From positions 124,001-188,000 of the forward strand of contig NZ_JAEDOX010000001.1 in NCBI RefSeq assembly GCF_017872555.1: DNA of 64,000 bases, read 5' to 3'. Below, one piece after another: positions 46,047 through 54,923 of this stretch. The translations under genes and the position numbers were made by a program. The notes under the pieces were generated by a model. The model searched no databases and was not told the origin of the DNA. It was given only the letters and a program-made list of their open reading frames with translations. Each line of letters opens with the position of its first letter. Position 1 is the first letter of the stretch. The stretch comes from Ruegeria sp. HKCCSA071. Its GTDB lineage: Bacteria; Pseudomonadota; Alphaproteobacteria; Rhodobacterales; Rhodobacteraceae.

Positions 46047-46970
46047 TCAGGGCATGTCGTCCGGTTGAACGCCGAGCCCGTTCCAGCTTTTCCAACGCCG
46101 GTGGATCCAGAACCACTGTCCCATATGCTTCCGAACCATTTTCTCCAGATCATCATTGGTGAACTGGGTCATGGTTTTGGGATCAGTGTGCGGCACGGGA
46201 TCATGCAGGATGATTTCAAAGTCGATGCCGTTTGGCTGGCGCACGGCATAGCACGGTATCAGTACGGCCTTGTATTTGATGGCCAGTTCTGCGTTCAGCA
46301 CGGATGTCACGGCAGGCTTGCCGAAGAATGTCAGCTCTTCGCCCCCCAACGCATGCAGGTCGGACACGATAGCGATAATTCCACCGTTCTTGAGTGACCG
46401 AACCATTTCGACCATACCGCGCCGCCCCTGTTCGAACATCGGCGCGCCGGTTTTGTAAAAAGCTTCGACATAGGCGTCGTTGAAATAAGGATTCGCCATC
46501 CGCCGGTAGAGGCATCCAATCGGTTTGCCGCTGTGTTTCTGCAGGGCGACGCGTGCGGCCAGATAGTGACCGAAATGCGCCGTGATCATCATTACCGGGC
46601 GCCCTTCGGCAATCGCGGCGTCAAACGCAGCAATACCGGGCCCGGATATCTTGGCGTTCACCTGACGTTCGATGAAACCTTCGGGTGAGAAATGCTCCAT
46701 TATTGCCCGACCGGCATTATCCGACACGTCTCGATAGATCTTTGTGATCTCGGCGTCAGATAAATCAGGGCAGGTGAGCTTTAGATTCCGGCGGACGCGG
46801 GTGCGAAATCCGACGACAGGTGCGAGGGTTTTCATGATTGCACCCATGGTTGCTATGCGCCTTTCATAAGGAAGCAGGCGCATAGCGCCGATGATTCCCT
46901 GCAGGAGCAGATTGGCGACATAGTATTTTCCAAGCTCAAACCGGCTGAGCTCCGACTTTTCGACGGGCAT
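46047..46970 (-). CDS. LpxL/HtrB-like lipid A acyltransferase with altered catalytic motif
   Basis: 307 residues of the lysophospholipid/lipid A biosynthesis acyltransferase family (secondary acylation of Kdo-lipid A at the inner membrane). Family blocks are present: MMITAHFGHYLAAR (H132), LYRRMANPYFN, RRGMVEMVR, and the C-terminal MGQWFWIHRRWK. In LpxL proteins the catalytic pair is H-x4-D/E; here the residue five after H132 is Leu137. The protein may use another acid, or may be a paralogue with changed activity. Stops of this gene and the DUF1223 gene abut. Confidence 0.85.
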   Translation of the reverse strand: MPVEKSELSRFELGKYYVANLLLQGIIGAMRLLPYERRIATMGAIMKTLAPVVGFRTRVRRNLKLTCPDLSDAEITKIYRDVSDNAGRAIMEHFSPEGFIERQVNAKISGPGIAAFDAAIAEGRPVMMITAHFGHYLAARVALQKHSGKPIGCLYRRMANPYFNDAYVEAFYKTGAPMFEQGRRGMVEMVRSLKNGGIIAIVSDLHALGGEELTFFGKPAVTSVLNAELAIKYKAVLIPCYAVRQPNGIDFEIILHDPVPHTDPKTMTQFTNDDLEKMVRKHMGQWFWIHRRWKSWNGLGVQPDDMP

Positions 46971-47090
46971 GGAGGTGTCTCACCGCGTGTTGCGAAATGT
47001 TGCCTCAGACATACAACCCGGTACCCGTAACCTCAAGCACCCAGGCGAAATGGCTGCCCCAGCGATCTGGCAGGTGCGCCTGTTCCTGCC

Positions 47091-48191
47091 TCAATCCACG
47101 CTTCCGTCCTCTTCCTTTTCAATCAGCACAATTGTTCCGGCGTCTGACAAGGCACGAACCGCCCCAACGATCTGGGTCATGGCATCTTCGGCCTCAGATT
47201 GCTTGACCCGCCCGCGTTCCGCGATTTCCTCGCGCAGGTTTTCTGCCATGCGAGAGGAGATATTCGACAGCAGAAACTCGACAGAAGCCTTGTCATCATC
47301 CGCGGCGGCACCGGCCAGGGCCGCGACCAGAACAGGCTGATCGACTTCCCGCAATATGGCTGGAACATCACGGGGCGAAATCCGGCTGGAGATATGGGCG
47401 AAGGTAAAGATCGCCTGGCGCACCAGATCGGCAAAATCGGCGTCGTCCTCATCCAGCGCGTTCAGCAGGTTGTCGCGCGTGGCGGAGGCAGACTGGTTCA
47501 GAATTGCACCCACCCGCGCGCCTGGACCGTCATTGAAGGCCTGAACAGGCCGCTGATCCAGCTGAGCAGCCAGTGACCAGCCGATCCGCTCAACCGCTTC
47601 GGGCGTGACATTTGCTGTTTTCGAGATTGCGTAGGTGATCCGCCGCGCCACCGGACCCGGCATGTGGCCCAGCATCTGCGCCGCCTGTGCCGTATCCATT
47701 TTTGAAAGCATCACAGCGGCCACTTCAGTGCTTTCCGCCTGTGCCATGGCCGCAAGGTCCTGGGCTGGTATGTCGCGCAGCCTTTGCCAGGGATCACCGA
47801 TCTGACGAACTCCGGCAACTTTGCGCAAACGCGCGGCTGTCGCGGGTGTGATTTTTCCACTGACGGCATCCAAGGCCCCGGCAAGACCATGTGGAAAGGC
47901 CAGACCGACATTGTCCAGGGCTTCGCTGAATTCCTGTGCCACAGCACCCAGAGTCGTCCGGTCTACAAGGCCCATTTCCCCCAATTGATGTGTCAGTTTC
48001 TCTTGCAGGTCATCGGGAAGCTCCTCCAGCGGAAGATCGGCGCCGTCGTTCAACAACAGGCGCACGACGACAGCTGCCTTCTGACGGCTGGTCAAAGATC
48101 GGGGAACAAGGCGCGGGCTGTCGCCACCCCCTGCGGAAAATGGGGCCGAAGCCCCTTGAACCGTTTGAATCAATGCGTTGGTGTTTTGCAT
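47091..48191 (-). CDS. Divergent FliG-family protein (orphan)
   Basis: 366 residues. The middle and C-terminal parts align by eye with flagellar switch protein FliG: armadillo-like helices, AAMAQAESTEVAAVMLSKMD (the EHPQ-like region degenerate), and a C-terminal block FADLVRQAIFTFAHISSRISPRDVPAILREVDQPVLVAALAGA. In E. coli the same block contains the torque residues D288-D289 and R297; here they read Ser-Pro and Ala. No other flagellar gene is in the window. ATG 48191 is preferred to GTG 48221. It may be a non-motor paralogue. Confidence 0.72.
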   Translation of the reverse strand: MQNTNALIQTVQGASAPFSAGGGDSPRLVPRSLTSRQKAAVVVRLLLNDGADLPLEELPDDLQEKLTHQLGEMGLVDRTTLGAVAQEFSEALDNVGLAFPHGLAGALDAVSGKITPATAARLRKVAGVRQIGDPWQRLRDIPAQDLAAMAQAESTEVAAVMLSKMDTAQAAQMLGHMPGPVARRITYAISKTANVTPEAVERIGWSLAAQLDQRPVQAFNDGPGARVGAILNQSASATRDNLLNALDEDDADFADLVRQAIFTFAHISSRISPRDVPAILREVDQPVLVAALAGAAADDDKASVEFLLSNISSRMAENLREEIAERGRVKQSEAEDAMTQIVGAVRALSDAGTIVLIEKEEDGSVD

Positions 48192-48260
48192 CTGCCTGTG
48201 GAGCCAAAGTTTTCGAACCACAGGCAGATTAGAGAGAGTCGGGTTAAATAACCCTGAACC

Positions 48261-48803
48261 TTAATAGCTGTATGTCAGGCCCGTTCGGATCGCTTCACGC
48301 AACGACGCCTCGGCCCAGGTGCCTTCTCCGCCACGGGCCTTTATTTCGCGCCATTGCTCGATCGCCAGATCGGTTCGGCCTTCGGACACAAACCCCTGCG
48401 CCATGTAGCTGCGCGCCAAAAGATTGTCTGGGTTGGCATTGATCGCGTTTTGATAAAAGACATTTGCCAGTTCCAGCTCGCCCATCTTGCGATAGGTGAA
48501 ACCCCAATAGGTCAGGACACGATCGTCGTCCTGATCCATGATGCGCAGAATGTCCTGAGCGTGCCCGTATTGCCCGTCATACGCCAGTTCGCGGACCGCA
48601 TCATACAGCTGATCATCTGTCAGGCTTGACTTGTCGGGTTTGACGCATTTTCCACGGGTTTCGTCATATACACGGCCGAACAGGCATTTCTTGGTTGTAT
48701 TCGTAGGTTTCGGCGGGCTGCTGCTGTCACCACCTGCGGCATGGACAGCTGGCGCAAAGGCAAAGGCTTGCAAAGCAAGGGCAGAAGCTAACAAAAGGCG
48801 CAT
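48261..48803 (-). CDS. Secreted TPR-like protein with a Cys-loop
   Basis: 180 residues: a signal peptide (to about VHAA), a short Ser/Pro linker, a cysteine loop CLFGRVYDETRGKC (residues about 40-53), then TPR-like helices (YDAVRELAYDGQYGHAQDIL, YWGFTYRKMGELELANVFYQNAI). GGAG seven bases before the ATG. Periplasmic, with protein interaction likely; function unknown. The Cys-loop resembles that of the small protein at 48906-49058. Confidence 0.75.
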   Translation of the reverse strand: MRLLLASALALQAFAFAPAVHAAGGDSSSPPKPTNTTKKCLFGRVYDETRGKCVKPDKSSLTDDQLYDAVRELAYDGQYGHAQDILRIMDQDDDRVLTYWGFTYRKMGELELANVFYQNAINANPDNLLARSYMAQGFVSEGRTDLAIEQWREIKARGGEGTWAEASLREAIRTGLTYSY

Positions 48804-48905
48804 TTCTTTACTCCGTTCTCGGGGCTCTTATTGAAATCATAGTGTGATCTACAAAAAAGCTAACAGGGGAACGGTCGCTTTTATTCACGAACTGGACAAA
48901 AATTG

Positions 48906-49058
48906 TCAGCTGTTGACAGATTTCGCGCAGCTTTTTGTTTCAGTATCCCACGTTGTCCCGGGTGCGCAGGATTGGGTCTGTTTGGAATGTTGTTCGCAGG
49001 CAAGCCCGGCCGAGGCCACAAGAACCAGTGCCAATGCGCTTAGGAGTATTCGGATCAT
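48906..49058 (-). CDS. Small secreted Cys-loop protein (50 aa)
   Basis: A 50-residue ORF with a signal peptide (MIRILLSALALVLVASAGLA) and a mature part containing CEQHSKQTQ and the loop CAPGTTWDTETKSC. The C-x2-G-x2-(W/Y)-D-x5-C pattern is shared with the neighbour at 48261. GAGGG eight bases upstream supports the start. It is small but looks real. Confidence 0.65.
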   Translation of the reverse strand: MIRILLSALALVLVASAGLACEQHSKQTQSCAPGTTWDTETKSCAKSVNS

Positions 49059-49114
49059 GATGTTTCCCTCGTATGGAAAAAGCACATGCAGGATACCGCA
49101 TTTCCGTTGGTCTG

Positions 49115-49156
49115 GCAAAAAACAAGGGGGCACACTGCACGTGGCAGAGCACCCCC
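49115..49156 (-). terminator. Terminator of purB
   Basis: On the minus strand GGGGGTGC ... GTGCCCCC (8 pairs, two G-U) with an inner CACGTG is followed by TTGTTTTTTG. Confidence 0.6.
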
Positions 49157-49181
49157 GGCTAACAGACTGAAAAGATAACCG

Positions 49182-50486
49182 TTATTCGCCAAACACGCGC
49201 GCAAAGATCGTATCGACATGCTTGGTGTGATACCCGAGGTCGAATTTCTCTTCAATCTCTGCAGGGCTGAGTGCGGCAGTTACATCAGCATCCGCCAACA
49301 GTTCCTCCTTGAAGTCGGTGCGGTGTTCCCAAACCTTCAACGCGTTGCGCTGTACCATGGCATAGGCGTCCTCACGGCTGACACCTGCCTGGGTCAGTGC
49401 CAACAGAACGCGCTGGCTCATGACCAGCCCGGGGAACTTGTTCATGTTCTCGATCATGTTTTCCGGGAAGATCAGCATCTTGTCGATCACGCCTGTCAGG
49501 CGGGCCAAGGCAAAATCCAGCGTGATTGTGGCGTCCGGCCCGATCATGCGCTCGACCGATGAGTGCGAGATATCGCGTTCGTGCCAGAGCGCAACATTCT
49601 CCATCGCCGGTATTACGGACGCGCGGACCATGCGCGCCAGACCGGTCAGGTTCTCGGTCAGCACCGGATTTTTCTTGTGCGGCATCGCCGAAGAGCCTTT
49701 CTGGCCCATCGAGAAGAACTCGGCCCCTTCCAGTACCTCGGTCCGCTGCATGTGGCGGATTTCGATGGCGATGTTCTCGATGCTGCTGGCGATGACGCCC
49801 AGCGTGGCAAAGAAGGCCGCGTGGCGGTCACGTGGAATGACCTGCGTGCTGATCGGCTCAGGCACCAGTCCCAGCTTGTCACAGACATGTTCCTCGACTG
49901 CGGGGTCGATATTGGCAAAGGTACCAACTGCACCGCTGATCGCTCCGGTGGCGATTTCCGCACGTGCGTCACGCATCCGGGACAGGTTGCGGTCCATCTC
50001 GGCGTAGAAGCGGGCAAAGGTCAGACCCATGGTTGTCGGTTCGGCGTGGATGCCGTGGCTGCGTCCGATACGAACCGTGTTCTTATGTTCCATCGCGCGG
50101 CGCTTGAGCGCGGCCAGAAGCCCTTCCAAATCGGCAATCAGGATGTCGGCGGCGCGGGTCAGCTGTACGTTGAAACAGGTGTCCAGCACGTCCGAGCTGG
50201 TCATGCCCTGATGCACAAAACGCGCCTCTTCGCTGCCGACATGCTCTGCAAGATGGGTCAGGAATGCGATAACGTCATGCTTGGTAACGGCTTCGATCTC
50301 GTCGATGCGGGCGACATCGAATTCCACATCCTTGGCTTTCCAGACGGCTTCGGCATTTTCACGCGGGATCACGCCCAGATCTGCCATGGCATCGCACGCG
50401 TGCGCCTCGATCTCGTACCAGATGCGGAACTTGGTCTCGGGCGACCAGATGGCAACCATGTCGGGGCGGGAATAACGGGGAATCAT
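49182..50486 (-). CDS. purB: Adenylosuccinate lyase
   Basis: 434 residues of the fumarase/aspartase superfamily; cleaves SAICAR and adenylosuccinate in purine synthesis. MTSSDVLDT (near 95), GRSHGIHAEPTTMG (near 140) and the signature SSAMPHKKNPVLTENL (near 258) are complete. ATG 50486 matches the family N-terminus MIPRYSRPDMVAIW; GTG four codons earlier is possible. Confidence 0.97.
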   Translation of the reverse strand: MIPRYSRPDMVAIWSPETKFRIWYEIEAHACDAMADLGVIPRENAEAVWKAKDVEFDVARIDEIEAVTKHDVIAFLTHLAEHVGSEEARFVHQGMTSSDVLDTCFNVQLTRAADILIADLEGLLAALKRRAMEHKNTVRIGRSHGIHAEPTTMGLTFARFYAEMDRNLSRMRDARAEIATGAISGAVGTFANIDPAVEEHVCDKLGLVPEPISTQVIPRDRHAAFFATLGVIASSIENIAIEIRHMQRTEVLEGAEFFSMGQKGSSAMPHKKNPVLTENLTGLARMVRASVIPAMENVALWHERDISHSSVERMIGPDATITLDFALARLTGVIDKMLIFPENMIENMNKFPGLVMSQRVLLALTQAGVSREDAYAMVQRNALKVWEHRTDFKEELLADADVTAALSPAEIEEKFDLGYHTKHVDTIFARVFGE

Positions 50487-50575
50487 AGGCGACGGCACCT
50501 TTTTTGCAGATTGGATGAGGCGTTGGCGCGGGGTTTAGCCGCGTGCGGGGTAGGGAACAAGATGCGAGAGCGAAT

Positions 50576-50917
50576 ATGAGACGGTTTGCCCTGATTCTTA
50601 TCGTTTGTTCGGGCTTTTCAGCAGCTGACGGGTTCGGAAAACTGTCCTGCAAAGGACATGGCACGATAGTGACGGGCAGGGTGCCGCAAAAAGACAGGTT
50701 TTGTACCTGCACTAGTTCTCACCGGATCATGCTGCCAGTTGGGGTGGATGCCCGTCTTGCCCTTGCTGCCAAGCGATGCTGGACAAACAGCGCTTTGACA
50801 GTTCAATCTGAACGGAAGGAACTAATCAGGTTATTGAGATATGCGTTCATTTTCATGTTCGATACTTGCCCTCTGTGGTGCATTTTACGTCGGCACAGCT
50901 GCACCAGCACTGGCTGA
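50576..50917 (+). CDS. Small secreted hypothetical protein, overlapping the next gene
   Basis: 113 residues starting MRRFALILIVCSGFSAADG, a short signal-like segment, then a Cys-containing region (LSCKGHGTIVTGRVPQKDRFCTCTSSH). The ribosome site is weak. The last 77 bp overlap the next gene in another frame, and codon bias falls in the overlap, so the real end may be different or the ORF spurious. Confidence 0.4.
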   Translation: MRRFALILIVCSGFSAADGFGKLSCKGHGTIVTGRVPQKDRFCTCTSSHRIMLPVGVDARLALAAKRCWTNSALTVQSERKELIRLLRYAFIFMFDTCPLWCILRRHSCTSTG

Positions 50918-51401
50918 CACCCCCGTGACCTACACCGAAGAAGGCCAAGCGCTTTTTCGGTTCGAAGTGCCCGACTTCTGGATTCTTCGCACCGGCGGCC
51001 CGCGCGAGATTGAGGATACCGGACTGGGCGACGCCCGTGCGGTCGCACGGGTTATAGGGTTCCGGCCGGTGACAGACGACGCGGTGTGGATGGGTTTCGT
51101 ATCACCTGCGGGGGTTGGAACAATTCAGGGCGGTGTCCGGTACCTGCAGGATATCGACAGGTTTCTGGTCAAAGACCCGACGATGACCAGCACCAGCGAT
51201 ACCCGTATTGGCGGGTTGCCAGCACGCGTGTTTCGAGGCACCGGGCACCGGGACGGCAAGGGGGTAAGCTTTACCGCCACCGTCATTGACCTTCCGCAAG
51301 GCCGGGTTGCCATAGCAGTTGCCATTCTGCGGGACGGAGCAGACCCGAGTTTTGCTGATGATCTGAACGCCGTATTCGCCTCGTTCCGGGCGCTTCAGTA
51401 A
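50841..51401 (+). CDS. Secreted hypothetical protein
   Basis: 186 residues with a signal peptide (MRSFSCSILALCGAFYVGTAAPALA) and a beta-rich mature part with RFEVPDFWILRTGG and LPARVFRGTGHRDGKGVSFTATVIDL. No cofactor motif. No family recognised with certainty; reminiscent of periplasmic stress-type proteins. A lipoprotein gene begins 11 bp after the stop, so the two probably form an operon. Confidence 0.7.
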   Translation: MRSFSCSILALCGAFYVGTAAPALADTPVTYTEEGQALFRFEVPDFWILRTGGPREIEDTGLGDARAVARVIGFRPVTDDAVWMGFVSPAGVGTIQGGVRYLQDIDRFLVKDPTMTSTSDTRIGGLPARVFRGTGHRDGKGVSFTATVIDLPQGRVAIAVAILRDGADPSFADDLNAVFASFRALQ

Positions 51402-51412
51402 GGGAGGGGGCG

Positions 51413-51730
51413 ATGAGCATTAGACTGATCAAAAGGATGTCCCTTGCGCTGGGGTTGGGGATCGCGACTTTGACGCTGTCGGCCTGTGACGGTGTGACAG
51501 TTGGGGTCGGGTACGGGTATGACCCGTTTTACGACTCGATGCTGTGGAACGACTACTACCATGACGTGGATGTGGACATTGACATAGATCGCCCCAACCG
51601 GCCTGATCGACCAGTGCGCCCCGAGCGTCCGAAACCGCCTGTTGCCAAGCCTCCCGCGCGCCCGCGCCCACCTGTGGCGCGTCCGCCGGTTGCCCGCCCG
51701 CCCATTCATCGACCGGGCCCGCGACGCTAA
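51413..51730 (+). CDS. Small lipoprotein with Pro/Arg-rich tail
   Basis: 105 residues. The lipobox is LTLSAC (Cys25), followed by a Tyr/Asp-rich part (YGYDPFYDSMLWNDYYHDVDVDIDID) and a tail of Pro-Arg/Pro-Val repeats that may bind peptidoglycan or LPS. AGGGAGGGG precedes the ATG. A terminator follows. Confidence 0.75.
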   Translation: MSIRLIKRMSLALGLGIATLTLSACDGVTVGVGYGYDPFYDSMLWNDYYHDVDVDIDIDRPNRPDRPVRPERPKPPVAKPPARPRPPVARPPVARPPIHRPGPRR

Positions 51731-51736
51731 GGAACA

Positions 51737-51761
51737 AAAGGCCGCCTGTCAGGCGGCCTTT
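51737..51761. terminator. Bidirectional terminator between the lipoprotein and hydrolase-OsmC genes
   Basis: AAAGGCCGCCTG-T-CAGGCGGCCTTT: perfect 12-bp arms, A-run before and T-run after, between convergent genes. Confidence 0.88.
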
Positions 51762-51762
51762 C

Positions 51763-52977
51763 TTATGAAAGAAGCTCGGTCGTAATGTGGGCCGAGCCTT
51801 CAAGCGTCCGGTGAACCGGGCACTTGTCCGCAATCTCAAGCAAACGTTGCCTTTGCTCCTGATCCAGCGGGCCGCTCAGGCGGATTTTCCGGCGAAACTG
51901 GTCCACCTTGCCGTCATTCACCAATCCGGCATCCTGCGCGTGAACCTTGTCATGACACACATCGACGCTGACATTTGTCAGGGGCCAGCCTTTGCGCCGG
52001 GCGTACATGCGTATTGTCATCGACGTGCAGGCCCCCAGACCGGCCGAGACAAAGCCATAAGGCGACATACCCTTATCGGTACCGCCATAAGATGCGGGCT
52101 CATCCGCGACCAGATGGTGGTTTGGACCGGCCTGAATATCCTGTATGAACCCGCCCGGATCTGCTTCGGTTATGCGCACAACGCCCTCTGGCGCACCCGG
52201 TGGCGGCGCGGGTGGGCACAGTTTCACATAGCGCGAAACCCAAGCGGCAATGACATCGGCCGCATATTCGGCGTCAGAGGCACGGGTGATCAGGTGATCG
52301 GCATCGTCAAGGGTAACAAAGCTTTTGGGGTGTTTCGCGGCCAGAAAGATCGCGCTCGCATTGTCGATGCTGACCGTTTCGTCGCGTGGGGCATGAAGGA
52401 TCAACAGGGCAGCTTTGAGGTCGGCGATTGCAGATGACAGGGCCGATTTGGCAATGTCGTCCACAAAAGCTTTGCCGATGCGGAAGGGGCGACCACCCAG
52501 AGAGACCTCGGCACTGCCATCCTCTTCGATCTGAGGCAACGCGGCCTCAAAGTGATGCGACACATGGGCGGGGTCCGACGGTGCACCCAATGTCACGACG
52601 GCTTTTACAGTGGGAATACCTGCCCGCGCCCGCAACACCGCCGCGCCCCCAAGCGAGTGGCCGATCAGCAGGGCAGGTGCCATGTTTCGACCGGCCAGAT
52701 ATTGCGCGGCTGAAATCAGATCCTCGACATTCGAAGTGAAGGTCGTATTGGCAAACTCGCCTTCGGAATGGCCCAGTCCGGTGAAATCGAACCGAAGCAC
52801 CGCGATACCCATGGCAGCCAGACGGGCGGAAATGCGCCGGGCGGCCGGTATATCCTTGGAGCAGGTAAAGCAGTGGGCGAACAGGGCCGTTGCCAGCACG
52901 GGTCCATCCGGCAAATCCAGTCGCGCCGCCAATTGGCTGCCGTCATGTCCGGCAAAAGTGATGCGTTCCGTGGGCAT
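51763..52977 (-). CDS. Alpha/beta-hydrolase - OsmC fusion protein
   Basis: 404 residues. Residues 1-255 are an alpha/beta-hydrolase with the nucleophile elbow GHSLGG, an acidic residue near PRDET and a catalytic His in DDADHL. Residues 265-404 are an OsmC/Ohr domain with its two redox cysteines in GLGACTSMTIRMYA and DKCPVHRTL. The fusion is a known family in proteobacteria; reduction of organic hydroperoxides combined with ester hydrolysis is likely. AAGGAG precedes ATG 52977. Confidence 0.9.
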   Translation of the reverse strand: MPTERITFAGHDGSQLAARLDLPDGPVLATALFAHCFTCSKDIPAARRISARLAAMGIAVLRFDFTGLGHSEGEFANTTFTSNVEDLISAAQYLAGRNMAPALLIGHSLGGAAVLRARAGIPTVKAVVTLGAPSDPAHVSHHFEAALPQIEEDGSAEVSLGGRPFRIGKAFVDDIAKSALSSAIADLKAALLILHAPRDETVSIDNASAIFLAAKHPKSFVTLDDADHLITRASDAEYAADVIAAWVSRYVKLCPPAPPPGAPEGVVRITEADPGGFIQDIQAGPNHHLVADEPASYGGTDKGMSPYGFVSAGLGACTSMTIRMYARRKGWPLTNVSVDVCHDKVHAQDAGLVNDGKVDQFRRKIRLSGPLDQEQRQRLLEIADKCPVHRTLEGSAHITTELLS

Positions 52978-53252
52978 GTCGGCTCCTTGAATGGTACGGG
53001 GGAACACGCCCAATACTGTGTATTTGCCCCTTGGGTCACAACCCTTAAGTCACACGCGTAACAGGAAGGTGAGAACAAACGGGCGTTGCACGGACGGCGC
53101 AAGATCCCTGTCGCCTTCGGGCCGCATGACGGCGGAGCTCTTACCTTCTTTTATTATCAAGAATAGTGATGGCGATGCAAACAAACATTCGTTTCACTTA
53201 TGATCCTCCTCATCCCATCTGTGGTTCCTGAAAGCTGAAACAGGAGACACAG

Positions 53253-53447
53253 ATGTCACATGCAGATATTACGCCCCAGATACCCGACCTGCGTTCACGT
53301 ATGATCCTGGCTATTGTTCTGGTCGGCCTTGCCGGGTTCGCGGTCGGCCAATCCTGGCCCGCGCCCCAAGGTGGTTCACAGGTTCAGGTCAGCCCTGCCA
53401 CGGAAGACTGGCATGGAAATGTCCGCCGGTCCCATTGGTCGAATTGA
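53253..53447 (+). CDS. Small single-TM membrane protein (64 aa)
   Basis: 64 residues, with a hydrophilic N-terminus, one TM segment (MILAIVLVGLAGFAVGQ) and a short periplasmic tail. CAGGAGAC at proper distance before the ATG supports expression. The stop lies 10 bp from the end of the convergent dddP gene. Function unknown. Confidence 0.6.
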   Translation: MSHADITPQIPDLRSRMILAIVLVGLAGFAVGQSWPAPQGGSQVQVSPATEDWHGNVRRSHWSN

Positions 53448-53457
53448 AGGCCCGGCC

Positions 53458-54801
53458 TTATTCGATCCCCATCAATTGGGGGTCAAAGGGATATCTGGAC
53501 AGGTTCTCAAACCCGGTTTCGGTAATGAGAACCTGATCCTCAAGCTTGATGCTGAAATCGCCACCGACTTCGCCAACGCAGGCTTCGACGCACAGCACCA
53601 TGCCGGGCTCCAGCGGATAGTCATAAGCGCCTTCCACGGCTTTGTCCGGATACGCGACCAGCGGCCATTCATCACACAATCCCACTCCGTGCATCAGGCA
53701 ACCGTATTTCTGCGCCTGAAACTTGTCGTCAAGCCTGTGCGACCTGGCGGTAAGTTCCGGGATCATCACACCGGGCTTCAGCATCTGCATGTTGGTCATG
53801 ATGTGTTCATGCGCGTGCTGCATGGCATAGATCATGTCAGGGCGGGGCTTCTGGTCGCCAATCCACCATGTGCGCGAGATATCGATGCATATTCCGTAGG
53901 ACCCGATCAGATCGGTGTCGAAGGCGATGATTTCGTTTTGCTGCGTGATGCGCGGGCCGCATTCCTGGAACCACGGGTTTGTGCGTTGGCCTGACGCCAG
54001 CAGCCGGGTTTCGATCCATTCGCCACCGCGACGGATGTTTTCCGCGTGCAGAACAGCCCAGATATCATCCTCGGTAGTCTTGCCATTGCCGACATTGGCG
54101 CGTGCAAAGCTCTCCATCTCCGCCACAGCGGTTTCGCAGGCGTGATTGGCACAGCGCATGGCCAGAATCTCATCCGGTCCCTTCACGGCACGGGTTTTTT
54201 CGGTCAGCTCTTCGCCTTCCATGACCTCAAAGCCCTGCGCCTCAAGCGCACGCAGACCGTGCAGCATGATCTTGTCGACGGCCAAACGTTTGTTGCCGCC
54301 ACCATGCGCATCGATCAGCACGCGCACCTCGTTCGAAAAGACATCTGCCGCGATATCCACCTTGTCGCCACGGTCGAAGTAAAACAGGTCCGCACCTGAA
54401 CGCTGTTCGCGCACCAGCGGATTGAACGTGCTGAGGAAAGGCGAGTTCTTGTAGTCCCATATCACCATATAGCCATCGGCACATAACAGCACTGCGCGAA
54501 ACGGGTTATGCGTATTCCACAACTGCATGTTCGTGCTGTCGGTCGCATAGCGGATGTTCAGCGGGTCAAAAACCAGCAAACCTCCGTATCCGCGATCAAC
54601 GATGGCCTGCGTCAGACGCTTCCAGCGATGTTCCCGCATCCGTGCAAGATTGGGCAGCTCCAGACCTGCCTCAGCCCATTCGTCAAAAGCCAGCTGTGTC
54701 GGTCCGATCTCGATCCGGTCATTTTCGTTTGGCGTGCCATCACCCAGCGTAGCGCCTCGGCTGGGGTCAATCTTGCGCGTGTCTCGGTAATGCTTGTTCA
54801 T
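53458..54801 (-). CDS. dddP: Dimethylsulfoniopropionate lyase DddP
   Basis: 447-residue M24-peptidase-fold enzyme that cleaves DMSP to dimethyl sulfide and acrylate. Residue positions fit those I recall for the published DddP structures: metal ligands D295 and D297 (FDTD), D307, H371 (MHGVG), E406 (CVEA) and E421 (LEDQ), and the catalytic D377 with Y366. The N-terminus MNKHYRDTRKIDPSRGATLGD is also DddP-like, which separates it from creatinases and Xaa-Pro peptidases of the same fold. GAGG eight bases before ATG 54801. It is divergent from a DUF3445 gene. Confidence 0.93.
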   Translation of the reverse strand: MNKHYRDTRKIDPSRGATLGDGTPNENDRIEIGPTQLAFDEWAEAGLELPNLARMREHRWKRLTQAIVDRGYGGLLVFDPLNIRYATDSTNMQLWNTHNPFRAVLLCADGYMVIWDYKNSPFLSTFNPLVREQRSGADLFYFDRGDKVDIAADVFSNEVRVLIDAHGGGNKRLAVDKIMLHGLRALEAQGFEVMEGEELTEKTRAVKGPDEILAMRCANHACETAVAEMESFARANVGNGKTTEDDIWAVLHAENIRRGGEWIETRLLASGQRTNPWFQECGPRITQQNEIIAFDTDLIGSYGICIDISRTWWIGDQKPRPDMIYAMQHAHEHIMTNMQMLKPGVMIPELTARSHRLDDKFQAQKYGCLMHGVGLCDEWPLVAYPDKAVEGAYDYPLEPGMVLCVEACVGEVGGDFSIKLEDQVLITETGFENLSRYPFDPQLMGIE

Positions 54802-54876
54802 GACGGACCTCGTTGCTTGTTCAGTCAAACCTAAGGTGCCCATGTGGATCGTCTTGGAAAAATGCGACGGCGATCC

Positions 54877-54894
54877 TGTCGTTTTCGACCGACA
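54877..54894. promoter_or_regulatory. Nested inverted repeat between dddP and the DUF3445 gene
   Basis: TGTCG-N8-CGACA encloses GTCG-TTTT-CGAC. It sits in the 122-bp divergent promoter gap and could bind one regulator that controls both genes. Confidence 0.4.
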
Positions 54895-54923
54895 AATATT
54901 TCGACCCATGCTAAGTCGCTGGT

